From: Muricauda sp. SCSIO 64092
Lineage (GTDB): Bacteria; Bacteroidota; Bacteroidia; Flavobacteriales; Flavobacteriaceae
NCBI RefSeq assembly: GCF_023016285.1
Contig: NZ_CP095413.1
Span: 3,224,001-3,288,000 of the forward strand
Direction: 5' to 3'
DNA length: 64,000 bases
Position 1 is the first letter of the stretch. Every line of letters starts with the position of its first letter. The translations under genes and the position numbers were made by a program. The notes under the pieces were generated by a model. That model made no database searches and was not told the origin of the DNA. It saw only the letters and a list, made by a program, of their open reading frames with translations. Positions 33,726 to 42,259 of the stretch are shown here, in pieces.

Positions 33726-34127
33726 ATGAATTTTTGGGAATTGCTTTTTGGGACCGGCAATAGAGTGGATAGGAATAACCCACCACCTCAAAGCCGCCAA
33801 CGATACCAAGTGTTCACCTACCGCACTGAGGATGGGGATGCTTACTTCAAGTTCAGCTACCACTGGGTGGGAAATGGATACGAAATTGATATCCACGAAC
33901 AGCCAAGCTACGGAGGTAGGAACGCAGACAGCGAGACGGCACACTGGCTTATTTCCAGACGAGATGCCAACAGGAAAATATGTATCAAGCGAAATGCTTT
34001 ACCAAAGACCTTGGAGGATGCGAAAAAGTTTTCAATGGCGTTTGCCGAGCTTACCTGGGAGTACATCAAGACTGGTGTCTCCATAGATAGTCAAGTTGCA
34101 ATGAATCACCAAAACAAAAACACATGA
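33726..34127 (+). CDS. Hypothetical protein, first gene of the JAMM-E1-VirD4 operon
   Basis: From ATG 33726 (MNFWELLFGTGNRVDRNNPP) the protein has 133 residues. It has mixed alpha/beta pattern with aromatic strands (RYQVFTYRTEDGDAYFKFSY, GNGYEIDIHEQPSYG), no signal peptide and no di-glycine end. It overlaps the JAMM gene by 4 bp, so it is an obligate neighbour, possibly the substrate or adaptor of the JAMM/E1 pair. It does not look like ubiquitin. Confidence 0.55.
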   Translation: MNFWELLFGTGNRVDRNNPPPQSRQRYQVFTYRTEDGDAYFKFSYHWVGNGYEIDIHEQPSYGGRNADSETAHWLISRRDANRKICIKRNALPKTLEDAKKFSMAFAELTWEYIKTGVSIDSQVAMNHQNKNT

Positions 34128-34753
34128 AAACACGAATAACAACATCGGCATACAATGAAATGCTTAAGACTGTGGGATCGCATAAAGCAGAGAAGGGAGG
34201 CTTGCTCTTTGGTTCCCGAAAGGACTGGGTCGTTACCAAGTTCCTGTATGATAGAGATGCGAAAACCACAAGCGGCACCTATACCTTTAACGTTGGGTAC
34301 CTGAATCCAATGATAGAAAAGTTGGGGAACCAGGGGTATGAACTTCTTGGGTTCGCCCATTCACACCCTGCCTTTTGCAAAACGCTGTCGGCTCAAGACA
34401 GGCAGTATTTCGCCTCCCAATTTAAGAATATCCCGGTTGATAAGTTTCTGGTGCCACTGATGTTTCCGGCAACAGACGGAACCTACGACTTCATCCCGTA
34501 TGTATTTTACAAAGATGGTCGGGTGGAACAGACCGAGCTTGATATCCTGCCCGATGACTATGCAACCTATATTGTGAACAATAACAATATTGTGTCAGAG
34601 GCTCCACGGTACGTATCTCGGAGCCTGTTTACGTTTCGTGAATACTTTATGATCCTATTGTCGGTACTCTCTACCGGCATCGTCATGCTCCTGCTAAAAG
34701 CACTCCTTTATATATCCCGTAACCTTGAAACCATACTAAAGCTATCACCATGA
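34124..34753 (+). CDS. JAMM (JAB1/MPN) metalloprotease-like protein with C-terminal membrane anchor
   Basis: A 209-residue protein. The JAMM site is complete: Glu in KAEKGGLLFGS, then LLGFAHSHPAFCKTLSAQD (HxHP-x7-S-x2-D). Residues 175-200 form a hydrophobic segment (FMILLSVLSTGIVMLLLKAL), so the enzyme is probably tethered to the inner membrane. Bacterial JAMM proteins next to E1-like enzymes remove or process ubiquitin-like or cysteine-desulfurase-type conjugates. Both flanking genes overlap it by 4 bp. Confidence 0.8.
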   Translation: MKTRITTSAYNEMLKTVGSHKAEKGGLLFGSRKDWVVTKFLYDRDAKTTSGTYTFNVGYLNPMIEKLGNQGYELLGFAHSHPAFCKTLSAQDRQYFASQFKNIPVDKFLVPLMFPATDGTYDFIPYVFYKDGRVEQTELDILPDDYATYIVNNNNIVSEAPRYVSRSLFTFREYFMILLSVLSTGIVMLLLKALLYISRNLETILKLSP

Positions 34754-35652
34754 ACTACGATCGAATAAAAGACAGCGTTGATATTGCACTCCTTGAGCGC
34801 TCCCACATTGTTGTGGTCGGTGCAGGCGGAGCCAAACACCTTATCCTGAACCTTGCCCGATCGGGGGTCGGCCAATTGACGATTTTGGATATTGACACGG
34901 TGGATGATACCAATATTGTACGTCAAGGCTATGACCAAGCTGACATCGGGAGGTACAAGGTCGATGCTCTTAAGGAAAAGGTACAGAGGATCAATCCTGA
35001 TGTTACGTACCGTGGCATCACCGATAATTTCCTCGAAATGAATACCGAACAACTGGATTCAATTTTTGAGGATGCGGATATGATCTTGATGCTCACCGAC
35101 GCTTTCAGCGCCCAGAGTTTTGGGAATATTGTGTCGTTAAGCTACCTGAAGCCGGCACTGTGGGCTGGGTGGTACGCCAAGAGCCGTACCGCAGAAATAT
35201 TTTTTCAAATCCCTGGGTTCACCCCTGCCTGCTTTCGCTGTGCGGTAAGTAGCAGGTATAAAGCGAATGAACAGAAACAGGTGGTCGTAAGCTCACAGTG
35301 CAATACCATTTTTCACAGTGAACTTCTCGACAGCTTAATCGGACTACTGACGCTTGCGATTTTACACCGTAACAGTACGGACATGACGAAAGAGAGCGTG
35401 CGGTTCTTTCATTCTCTCTTGAATGACGACGGAAGTCTCGATTGGAACTTTTTACAGTTCAAAGCACACCCGGAAGGTGGGAACCCGCTCTTTGATCGAA
35501 ATTTTGGAGCACTTGGTAAACGGGCCTCCAACTTCGTATCGCATTGGCAACAGGTGGAACCGGAACTGAAACCGGCTTACCCCTATGATTGCCCTGATTG
35601 TCAGGGTGTCCTCAATGAGCTTGTAAAGAATACCTGTAACCATGAACACTAA
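34750..35652 (+). CDS. E1-like (ThiF/UBA-type) adenylating enzyme
   Basis: A 300-residue protein with Rossmann start IVVVGAGGAKHLILNLARSG, the Asp of TILDIDTVDDTNIVRQGYDQ (D...N..RQ motif) and IGRYKVDALKEKVQRINPDV. A zinc-type knuckle pair is seen, PACFRC (near residue 157) and CPDCQ (near 286). The glycine motif is GAGGAK instead of GxGGxG. E1-like enzymes adenylate the C-terminus of a small beta-grasp protein. Together with JAMM it resembles ubiquitin-like modification operons, including PRTRC-type plasmid operons, but no beta-grasp protein or E2 is visible here. Confidence 0.8.
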   Translation: MNYDRIKDSVDIALLERSHIVVVGAGGAKHLILNLARSGVGQLTILDIDTVDDTNIVRQGYDQADIGRYKVDALKEKVQRINPDVTYRGITDNFLEMNTEQLDSIFEDADMILMLTDAFSAQSFGNIVSLSYLKPALWAGWYAKSRTAEIFFQIPGFTPACFRCAVSSRYKANEQKQVVVSSQCNTIFHSELLDSLIGLLTLAILHRNSTDMTKESVRFFHSLLNDDGSLDWNFLQFKAHPEGGNPLFDRNFGALGKRASNFVSHWQQVEPELKPAYPYDCPDCQGVLNELVKNTCNHEH

Positions 35653-35794
35653 TGGAAGGGAGATATTTTCAACCATCGGATCAATTGTGAAGTATTGCAT
35701 CAAGATTTTTCTCCTGTATGTCTACCTCGTGTGCAAGCTAACAGAACAGCTTGCCCGCTTCACGGCACGGATATGTGAACGATATATACAGTAA
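35642..35794 (+). CDS. Small single-pass membrane protein (50 aa)
   Basis: ATG at 35642 overlaps the E1 stop by 11 bp. MNTNGREIFSTIGSIVKYCI continues into KIFLLYVYLVCKLTE, a single membrane segment, and ends with a basic tail. It lies 6 bp before the coupling protein gene, so it belongs to the operon and could be a subunit of the coupling complex. Confidence 0.5.
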   Translation: MNTNGREIFSTIGSIVKYCIKIFLLYVYLVCKLTEQLARFTARICERYIQ

Positions 35795-35800
35795 TTAATA

Positions 35801-37258
35801 ATGAAAGAGATAGCGGACATTTTCATCGACATCATATCAGGAACGCTCAACTTCGTTGCTGACGGTATAGAAGGATTGGATATTGGAGGGAAGAAGCACA
35901 CCTTGAACGCCTCGTTTGAAAAGCGGGGGAAACTGTTTTCACAACGACATGGTGGGTTCGCTATCGGCGTTGGTAACCATCTGAGCGTTCAGCAATCGCA
36001 TAACCACGTTATGTGTGTTGCCCCAAGCGGAGCGGGAAAAACAACATGTATCATTATTCCTACAATAATAAATATAGCCACCGCTCCAGAGGGGGCGAGC
36101 ATGGTCATTGCCGACCCCAAAAGAGAGCTTGCGATGGTAGAACCGTTTTTGAGGTACTGTGGTTATACCGTTGTGCCGTTTGATATCGGAAACCCGGACA
36201 ACTCAATTTGTTTCAATCCGCTTGCCAGAGCGAACAACTCAGGTCAGTTGCATACCGTGATTCAACGCTTGGTGTATAAGCAGGGGGAGCGTAACGAGAA
36301 TGATTTTTGGTCTCTGGAGAGTATCAAAGCAATACACACGTTCGCCCGCAAGTTGAAATCTAACGCTCCCGTTGAGTTTCAGAATCCGGCTAACATTTAT
36401 TATCTGCTTGAAGAAATGATGGGGAATGAAGAGCTCATAAGCAACATGTTCGCATCAGAGAGTGAACAGGATATTTGGAGAAAATACCGCGCCCTTGTTG
36501 CCAATTCAGATCGAACGAAATCCTCCATATTGGCATCGGCCACCTCAAATTTATCGTTCATAGGATTATCGCCTGACCTGTGCGATATCACGAGTACCGA
36601 TACCTTTGATTTTTCACGACTGAGATCAGAGAAAATTGCCTTGATATTACGCTGTCCGTTACAGAGCCAAGACGTGTACTCCTCAATTTTTGGTGTCTTT
36701 TACAGCCAACTGTTTGACTTCCTTTTTTCTGCTTTGCCACAACCTAACGATCGAAAAATATTTATGCTCATAGACGAGCTTGCCAACATTCCCATGCCGG
36801 ACTTGGCGAGTATCATGACCACCGCCCGGAGCTACTTCGCCATTTTGGGTATCCTACAGTCCGAAAACCAACTCAAAGAGCGGTACGGAGAATACAACGC
36901 CAAAACCATTCTGAACAACTGCACACGGGTCTACATGACGGGTTTGGACGAGGAGTGTGAACGCCTTGAACGAACGCTTGGATCGTACACTTATTTTAAT
37001 GATAAAGAAAAGGAGAATTCACGAACGCGACCACTTATGACGTCGGACGAAATACGCTGTATGCCCAAAGATCGTGTGTTGGTCTTTCCAAATGGGGGTA
37101 TGCGCCCCATCTACCTTAAGGTAACACCGTATTATAAGGTGCCGAAGTTGGTGCGGTACATGAATATGGAACACCCTGATGGGGACGGGCGACCTTCTAC
37201 CAGACGACCAACAGCGTACCTGCCCCTTGATCAGTACCGAAACATCCGCAATGAATAA
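35801..37258 (+). CDS. VirD4/TraG-type coupling protein (T4CP)
   Basis: A 485-residue protein. Walker A is CVAPSGAGKTTCIIIPTIIN (near residue 76), followed by MVIADPKRELAMVEP, Walker B KIFMLIDELANIPMPDLASI and a C-terminal RVYMTGLDEECERLE / PKDRVLVFPNGG segment. There are no N-terminal transmembrane helices, unlike classical VirD4; the preceding small membrane protein might supply the anchor. It couples the relaxosome (43554-44880) to a secretion channel. Confidence 0.85.
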   Translation: MKEIADIFIDIISGTLNFVADGIEGLDIGGKKHTLNASFEKRGKLFSQRHGGFAIGVGNHLSVQQSHNHVMCVAPSGAGKTTCIIIPTIINIATAPEGASMVIADPKRELAMVEPFLRYCGYTVVPFDIGNPDNSICFNPLARANNSGQLHTVIQRLVYKQGERNENDFWSLESIKAIHTFARKLKSNAPVEFQNPANIYYLLEEMMGNEELISNMFASESEQDIWRKYRALVANSDRTKSSILASATSNLSFIGLSPDLCDITSTDTFDFSRLRSEKIALILRCPLQSQDVYSSIFGVFYSQLFDFLFSALPQPNDRKIFMLIDELANIPMPDLASIMTTARSYFAILGILQSENQLKERYGEYNAKTILNNCTRVYMTGLDEECERLERTLGSYTYFNDKEKENSRTRPLMTSDEIRCMPKDRVLVFPNGGMRPIYLKVTPYYKVPKLVRYMNMEHPDGDGRPSTRRPTAYLPLDQYRNIRNE

Positions 37259-37269
37259 CCAAAACAGCC

Positions 37270-37674
37270 ATGAAAAAAGCAAAAAAAATTCTACGTAAAG
37301 CCGGAGATATTATCGTGACAATCATGGACTGTGCAGCTTACACAATCGAAATAGGGATAACCGCCATAGATGCCAAACCGGGAGAAATTGATAAGATGAT
37401 AGAAGATAGGGTCCGCAGGGTATTGGGTAAAGACAAAAAGCCGAAGACCAAACGTCGTAATACTCTAAGTAAGGCGCAAATCTATAAAGAGCTTGGAGAA
37501 AAAAAGCCTGGAGAACTGGATGATGCCATAGTGGAAATAGCATCATTTCTTGAAGAGCGTTTGGTTACACAGGAAGAACAAAAAACAAAAGCACGGCTAA
37601 TGGAACGAATCCAACAGCTTAAAAAGATACATCATATACAAGCAATCAATAGAGAGCTTGATTTTGAAAGATAA
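37270..37674 (+). CDS. Hypothetical protein
   Basis: A 134-residue basic, helical protein starting MKKAKKILRKAGDIIVTIMD with an amphipathic N-terminus, 11 bp after the coupling protein. DRVRRVLGKDKKPKTKRRNT is a basic stretch; the C-terminal half is coiled coil. No family is recognised. Confidence 0.55.
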   Translation: MKKAKKILRKAGDIIVTIMDCAAYTIEIGITAIDAKPGEIDKMIEDRVRRVLGKDKKPKTKRRNTLSKAQIYKELGEKKPGELDDAIVEIASFLEERLVTQEEQKTKARLMERIQQLKKIHHIQAINRELDFER

Positions 37675-37703
37675 TTATATGTATAACCTTAAAATTTAAT
37701 ACG

Positions 37704-38120
37704 ATGAAAGAAATAATTAAAAGAGAAAATGTAGCAATGTTCATAGTAGGACACTATGGCATCACAACAAATGAACTGTTTGCGGCACGGGAAAAGAACC
37801 AAGAGTTTTTTGAACCAGTGATGGAGGATGTTTTTGAAACGTTCGTCAGTGCCGTAAAAGGCGAACAAAACAATCTTAAAACGTTAAACCCCCACACACA
37901 AGAAATGGAAGTGTTTTGTCAAAGGGATATAGGTGCTATAGATTCTTTCGATAACCTCATGGAAAACCTCTCAAAGACCTATGCGGATCGCAAGGCGCAT
38001 CTAAGCCAATCCTTTTATCAGGAGCTTGGGATTGATAAGAAGGAGGTAGAGAAAAGGATTCAGGAGATGAAAGCCACCAGATCAAGGAAAAGCAAGGACA
38101 GAGAAGAACTTGAACCATAA
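37704..38120 (+). CDS. Hypothetical protein
   Basis: A 138-residue acidic N-terminal, basic C-terminal helical protein (FIVGHYGITTNELFAAREKN, VEKRIQEMKATRSRKSKDRE). It lies in the transfer operon, 29 bp after the previous gene. No known motif. Confidence 0.5.
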   Translation: MKEIIKRENVAMFIVGHYGITTNELFAAREKNQEFFEPVMEDVFETFVSAVKGEQNNLKTLNPHTQEMEVFCQRDIGAIDSFDNLMENLSKTYADRKAHLSQSFYQELGIDKKEVEKRIQEMKATRSRKSKDREELEP

Positions 38121-38138
38121 CCATTATACCCCTACGTT

Positions 38139-38489
38139 ATGAAACTTATACCAGATAAATTACGAGAACAGTTCAAAGAATTGGAAAGCCGGATGGAGAC
38201 CTACTGCCCGTTAATCATTGCCAAGTTTTTTGATCCCGCAGGTTCAGGCACGTGGTACGTAACTGAGTATTATCCGGATACGAATTCTTATTTCGGATAT
38301 GTAACCGGACTGGGTCCGGATATACCAAATTATGATGGATGGGCATATTTTTCTCTTGATGAACCGTCCATTGAACAGGATATGCACTTTCAGGAAATAC
38401 GCTTTGATGAACTCATTAAACAGCTTGAACAAAGTCATGAAATCGGGAAGATTAAAGAAGAGCAGGAAAACGACGAACCGAAACGATAA
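38139..38489 (+). CDS. DUF2958-family protein (copy 1)
   Basis: A 116-residue protein: MKLIPDKLREQFKELESRME, PLIIAKFFDPAGSGTWYVTE, YFGYVTGLGPDIPNYDGWAY, FSLDEPSIEQDMHFQEIRFD. These are the DUF2958 landmarks (IIAKFF..., TWY.TE, FGYV.G, ySL.EL, IERDLhF). DUF2958 genes are common on conjugative elements and plasmids, often near anti-restriction genes; the function is unknown. First unit of an array with copies at 40176 and 41281. Confidence 0.8.
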   Translation: MKLIPDKLREQFKELESRMETYCPLIIAKFFDPAGSGTWYVTEYYPDTNSYFGYVTGLGPDIPNYDGWAYFSLDEPSIEQDMHFQEIRFDELIKQLEQSHEIGKIKEEQENDEPKR

Positions 38490-38866
38490 CATCAAAAAAG
38501 ATAACTAATGAAGCCACACGAGCGTTTTTTTAAACTGTTAAAGTATTTGGCAAAAAATCATCCTGATATCGATCTCAATAACCTCCATGATGAAGCAGGA
38601 GAAAAGGCAACCTTATCGGCGATCAAAGAATTTGCAGGATATGACTACAATCCTGAAAAAAAGTTCTTTATCATCAATAATGAGGAGAAGAAGCTGGTAT
38701 TTGCTACTGAAAATGTTGAACTGGAGGAGATCAAATCAGCAGCGGATTTGTATCATGCCATTAATTACCTCAACGAGGCATACGATAAGCGAATCAAGTC
38801 GATGGAACAACAGGTGGACCTACCAAAACGGCTTTTTTTGGAACCCAAAGAAGTACAGGACATCTC
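38483..38866 (+). repeat. Tandem duplication unit 1 (paralogue family C)
   Basis: About 380 bp including the intergenic CATCAAAAAAGATA are repeated at 39233-39616 with roughly 85% identity, a 750-bp period. The repeat covers the 5' half of the 38508 gene and all of 39258. Confidence 0.8.
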
Positions 38867-39239
38867 CAGAAAAAATATCATGAACTTTTTACAGGAGACC
38901 TACCAAATCAATAATGAAGAGGAACTCTTTGCGCTTGAAGAGCAAAAGCACAAGGAAGTCATCTATGACCTCTACAGAACCTTTACCGGATATACCCCCA
39001 GGAAAGATTTTGGTGGAATCATGAAGTCCATACCGAATGAGTCCGATGTAGTTCTAAGTCATCGCAACTTGCCTGATTTTCAGAACGACACGTTGTTTTC
39101 CCATATCCGCGATATGCGTAAGACTAATGAGGATACCCAACAGCGACTCCAAGAGACAACTAGCAAGCGGCTGGAAGAGATTAAGGAGATGATGCAAAGC
39201 AGTGAACAGCAGGAACAGAATCAGGAAGCTGAACGATAA
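38508..39239 (+). CDS. Hypothetical protein, duplicated family, long copy
   Basis: A 243-residue protein. Residues 1-115 (MKPHERFFKLLKYLAKNHPD, AGYDYNPEKKFFIINNEEKK, VDLPKRLFLEPKEVQ) are repeated in the next gene; residues 116-243 are unique with a long charged helix. No known family. It is probably the parent from which the shorter copy was duplicated. Confidence 0.6.
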   Translation: MKPHERFFKLLKYLAKNHPDIDLNNLHDEAGEKATLSAIKEFAGYDYNPEKKFFIINNEEKKLVFATENVELEEIKSAADLYHAINYLNEAYDKRIKSMEQQVDLPKRLFLEPKEVQDISRKNIMNFLQETYQINNEEELFALEEQKHKEVIYDLYRTFTGYTPRKDFGGIMKSIPNESDVVLSHRNLPDFQNDTLFSHIRDMRKTNEDTQQRLQETTSKRLEEIKEMMQSSEQQEQNQEAER

Positions 39240-39257
39240 CATCAAAAAAGATAGCTA

Positions 39258-39629
39258 ATGGAGGCACACGAGCGTTTATTTATACTAATGGTATATCTGG
39301 GAAAAAATCATCCTGATATCGATCTCAATAACCTCCATGATGAAGCAGGAGAAAAGGCAACCTTATCGGCGATTAAAGAATTAGCAGGATACGACTATAA
39401 CCCTGAAAAAAAGTTCTTTATCACTAAAAACGAAGAGGAGAAGATGATGTTTGTTACTGAAAGTGTTGAACTGAAGGAGATCACATCAGTGCTGGATTTG
39501 TACTGTGCCATTGAGTACCTGAACGATGCACACGATAAGCGAATCAAGTCGATGGAACAACAGGCGGACCTACCAAAACGGCTTTTTTCGGAACTCGAAG
39601 AAGAACAGGGTACAGATTTGGAACTATAA
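39258..39629 (+). CDS. Hypothetical protein, duplicated family, short copy
   Basis: This 123-residue copy of the N-terminal half of the preceding protein (PDIDLNNLHDEAGEKATLSA is identical in both) ends shortly after PKRLFSELEE. Its 3' boundary coincides with the start of the DUF4240 cluster. Confidence 0.6.
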   Translation: MEAHERLFILMVYLGKNHPDIDLNNLHDEAGEKATLSAIKELAGYDYNPEKKFFITKNEEEKMMFVTESVELKEITSVLDLYCAIEYLNDAHDKRIKSMEQQADLPKRLFSELEEEQGTDLEL

Positions 39630-39641
39630 CTTCTAAATACA

Positions 39642-40158
39642 ATGGAAGAAGAAAACAGCAAGAAGATAGCGGATTATGCAGAAATGGAGGAGTCCACTTT
39701 TTGGAAACTTATTGACGAGTCTCGGGCTCAAACCTCCGAAGTCAACGACCGGTTTGAACGTCTTAGAGACCTACTGAGAGAGCTTTCACCCAAACAGATT
39801 GTAGGTTTTCGCTTAACGATGGATAGATTACATGATGAGCTTGGAGAATCTTCTTGGTATGTGTACTGTGATGGACTCGCTGAAGACGAACGTCCAAGTT
39901 TATATGCGATACAAGGTCGTATTATTTCAATGGGAGAGGAAAGTTATTACAACGTAAAGGATAAACCTAACTAGTGAGCTTTTTGATCTTTCAAATGACA
40001 CCTGGGCATTGGACGGTGTGTACAACCTTGATTGTAGCTCTGAAATCTTCAAAGAAAAAACCGGTGAAGACCTCGACAAATATATCAAGGCACATAATCG
40101 ACTTGAAGAACTTGAACAAAATGAGGAGCAGGATCACGATCAGGAAATGGAACAATAA
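39642..40158 (+). pseudogene. DUF4240-family copy 1, frameshifted
   Basis: The first part (39642-39974) reads STFWKLIDESRAQTSEVNDR, LSPKQIVGFRLTMDRLHDEL and stops after YYNVKDKPN. Shifting frame at that point gives LTSELFDLSNDTWALDGVYN, SSEIFKEKTGEDLDKYIKAH and a stop at 40156-40158, matching the C-terminal half of the 40738 and 42260 copies. A single indel near 39965 explains it. Confidence 0.75.
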
Positions 40159-40175
40159 CCTTTAAACCACAACCC

Positions 40176-40649
40176 ATGAAACTTATTACCGAAGAACTCA
40201 AACAACGGTTTGCCGAAGTTGGCGATCAGTCAGAAGATGAAAATCCACTGGTCATTGCCAAATTTTTTGACCCAATGGGTTCTGCAACGTGGTACGCTAC
40301 CGAATATTATCCCGAAACAAATATCTGTTTTGGCTATGTCAGCGGTCTGGTGCCCGAGAATCCACTTTGTGATGAATGGGGAACGTTCTCTATCGATGAA
40401 CTGGAATCAGTACGGATAAGATTTCCAAAGATAATTTGGAGAAATGAGGAATTTATTCCCAAAGCAACACTTGCAATAGAGAGAGACCTCCATTTCAAGG
40501 AAACCCGATTCGACCAAATCCTTGAGATACGCCGCCGACTTGAATCAGGGAAAGATGTACCCGATACCATCATCAAAGAAAGGATTGATGCTCTTGAAAA
40601 AGACAGTCAAGATATGTCCAAAGACAATGCACCCGAAATCGAAATGTAA
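40176..40649 (+). CDS. DUF2958-family protein (copy 2)
   Basis: A 157-residue protein beginning MKLITEELKQRFAEVGDQSE with PLVIAKFFDPMGSATWYATE, ICFGYVSGLVPENPLCDEWG, TFSIDELESVRIRF and IERDLHFKETRFDQ. Nearly the same N-terminus as copy 3 at 41281. It carries a unique C-terminal helix. Confidence 0.8.
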   Translation: MKLITEELKQRFAEVGDQSEDENPLVIAKFFDPMGSATWYATEYYPETNICFGYVSGLVPENPLCDEWGTFSIDELESVRIRFPKIIWRNEEFIPKATLAIERDLHFKETRFDQILEIRRRLESGKDVPDTIIKERIDALEKDSQDMSKDNAPEIEM

Positions 40650-40737
40650 CGGATAAACTGGAAGTCAACGAAGCAGACTTCTCCTATGGCAATGAGATAG
40701 AACTATAAGAAAATGTTTAATAAAACTCCTAAATACT

Positions 40738-41262
40738 ATGGAACAAGAAAACAACAAAGACTTTGTGCATTATGCGGAAATGGATGAGACCACTTTTTGG
40801 AAACTTATTGACGAATCTCGGACTTACAGCTCCGAGATCAACGATTGGTTCGACCGCCTTGGCGACCTATTGAGGAAACTCTCTCCTAAACAGATCGTAG
40901 GTTTTCGCTTAACGATGGATAGATTACGTAGCGGGCTTAAATATTCTATTATCTCGTACTTGGACTTTGATGGACTACCTGAAGACCAACGCCCAAGTGG
41001 ATATGCCATAGAGTGCTTTATTATTTCAATGGGACGGGAACGTTACTACAGCATAAAGGATCGAGTTAGTGAGTTTTTTAATCCTTCAAATGACACCTGG
41101 GCATTAGAGAGTGTGTATCGCTATGAAAAGTTTGATCAATCCTCTGAAATCTTCCAAGAGAAAACCGGTGAAAACCCCGACAAATATATCGAGGCATATC
41201 ATCGACTTGAAGAACTTGAACAAAATAAGGAGCAGGATAACGATCAGGAAATGGAACAGTAA
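40738..41262 (+). CDS. DUF4240-family protein (copy 2)
   Basis: A 174-residue protein: MDETTFWKLIDESRTYSSEI, LSPKQIVGFRLTMDRLRSGL, CFIISMGRERYYSIKDRVSE, NDTWALESVYRYEKF. This fits DUF4240 (M-xx-FW-lIe-sr..., L-p-ei-v-F, W-lIs-G...y). The family is uncharacterised and occurs in toxin-immunity-like neighbourhoods; the highly acidic C-terminal tail (LEELEQNKEQDNDQEMEQ) is shared by all copies here. Confidence 0.78.
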   Translation: MEQENNKDFVHYAEMDETTFWKLIDESRTYSSEINDWFDRLGDLLRKLSPKQIVGFRLTMDRLRSGLKYSIISYLDFDGLPEDQRPSGYAIECFIISMGRERYYSIKDRVSEFFNPSNDTWALESVYRYEKFDQSSEIFQEKTGENPDKYIEAYHRLEELEQNKEQDNDQEMEQ

Positions 41263-41280
41263 CCTTTAAACCACTGCACT

Positions 41281-41694
41281 ATGAAACTTATTACCGAAGA
41301 ACTCAAACAACGTTTTGCCGAAGTTGGCGATCAGTCAAAAGATGAAAATCCACTGGTCATTGCCAAATTCTTTTACGAATTGACTTATACAACATGGTAC
41401 GCTACTGCGTACTATCCTGAAACCAATACCTGTTGGGGATACGTATACGCAATCGACCGGAAGCCGGGGAATCTAAAGCCAAAATTTGCCGAATGGGTTC
41501 CCTTCTCAATAGACGAACTGGAGTCCTTAAAAGGTATTCCCAAAATCCCTGATATTGAACGAGACCTGAATTTCAAGGAAATACGATTCAATGAACTAAG
41601 GGAACTATTGGAGAGGGAACGTCTTAAAGAACTTGAAGAGTTCGAACAACTCAAGAAAATACTCAGAGAGCAAGATGATGATTTGGAATATTAA
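41281..41694 (+). CDS. DUF2958-family protein (copy 3)
   Basis: A 137-residue protein beginning MKLITEELKQRFAEVGDQSK, with PLVIAKFFYELTYTTWYATA, TCWGYVYAIDRKPG and PFSIDELESLKGIPKIPDIE. Paralogue of 38139 and 40176, with a divergent loop. The alternation of DUF2958 and DUF4240 genes suggests segmental duplication of a two-gene unit. Confidence 0.78.
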   Translation: MKLITEELKQRFAEVGDQSKDENPLVIAKFFYELTYTTWYATAYYPETNTCWGYVYAIDRKPGNLKPKFAEWVPFSIDELESLKGIPKIPDIERDLNFKEIRFNELRELLERERLKELEEFEQLKKILREQDDDLEY

Positions 41695-41710
41695 CCTTTA
41701 ATATCACAAT

Positions 41711-42238
41711 ATGGAAGAACAGAACAATAACCACGTTTTAGGCAACACCGAAATGGACGAAAAGGAGTTCTGGACGCTCTTAGAAAGGTCACGAAGATAC
41801 TCATCTGAAATCAATAAACAGAACAATCATTTGGAGTCCCTTATCAGTGACCTTTCTCCAAAGGAGATTGTAGGTTTCAATCGCACCATGGAGCGACTCT
41901 TTGATGAGCTTGGGGACAGCAGCGTCTACTATAACGAATTCGATGATGAGGATAAGTACCCGGAAGAACCAGACCACATCAAGTACCTCATAATTTCGCT
42001 GGGAGAAAAACATTACTATGCCGTGAAGCAGACTCCGGATTACCTGTTTTACCTACTAGATTATGACTGTGGGATAGACAACCTCCATATTTATGCAGGT
42101 ATTGACCGCACTCACTCAGTTTTCTATAAGAAAACGAACCAAAGTTTAAGGGATATTACTCTCGCAATTGACCGCCTTGAAGAGCTGGAACAAGACCACA
42201 AAGAGAAGCAGGAACAGGATCAAGAATTGGAACCATAA
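41711..42238 (+). CDS. DUF4240-family protein (copy 3)
   Basis: A 175-residue protein: EMDEKEFWTLLERSRRYSSE, LSPKEIVGFNRTMERLFDEL, YLIISLGEKHYYAVKQTPDY, CGIDNLHIYAGIDRTHSVFY. Belongs with the 42800 copy in a subgroup (HIYA.IDR.HSVFYKKTNQS), distinct from the 40738/42260 subgroup. Confidence 0.78.
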   Translation: MEEQNNNHVLGNTEMDEKEFWTLLERSRRYSSEINKQNNHLESLISDLSPKEIVGFNRTMERLFDELGDSSVYYNEFDDEDKYPEEPDHIKYLIISLGEKHYYAVKQTPDYLFYLLDYDCGIDNLHIYAGIDRTHSVFYKKTNQSLRDITLAIDRLEELEQDHKEKQEQDQELEP

Positions 42239-42259
42239 CCTATAAAACTTCCAAATACT

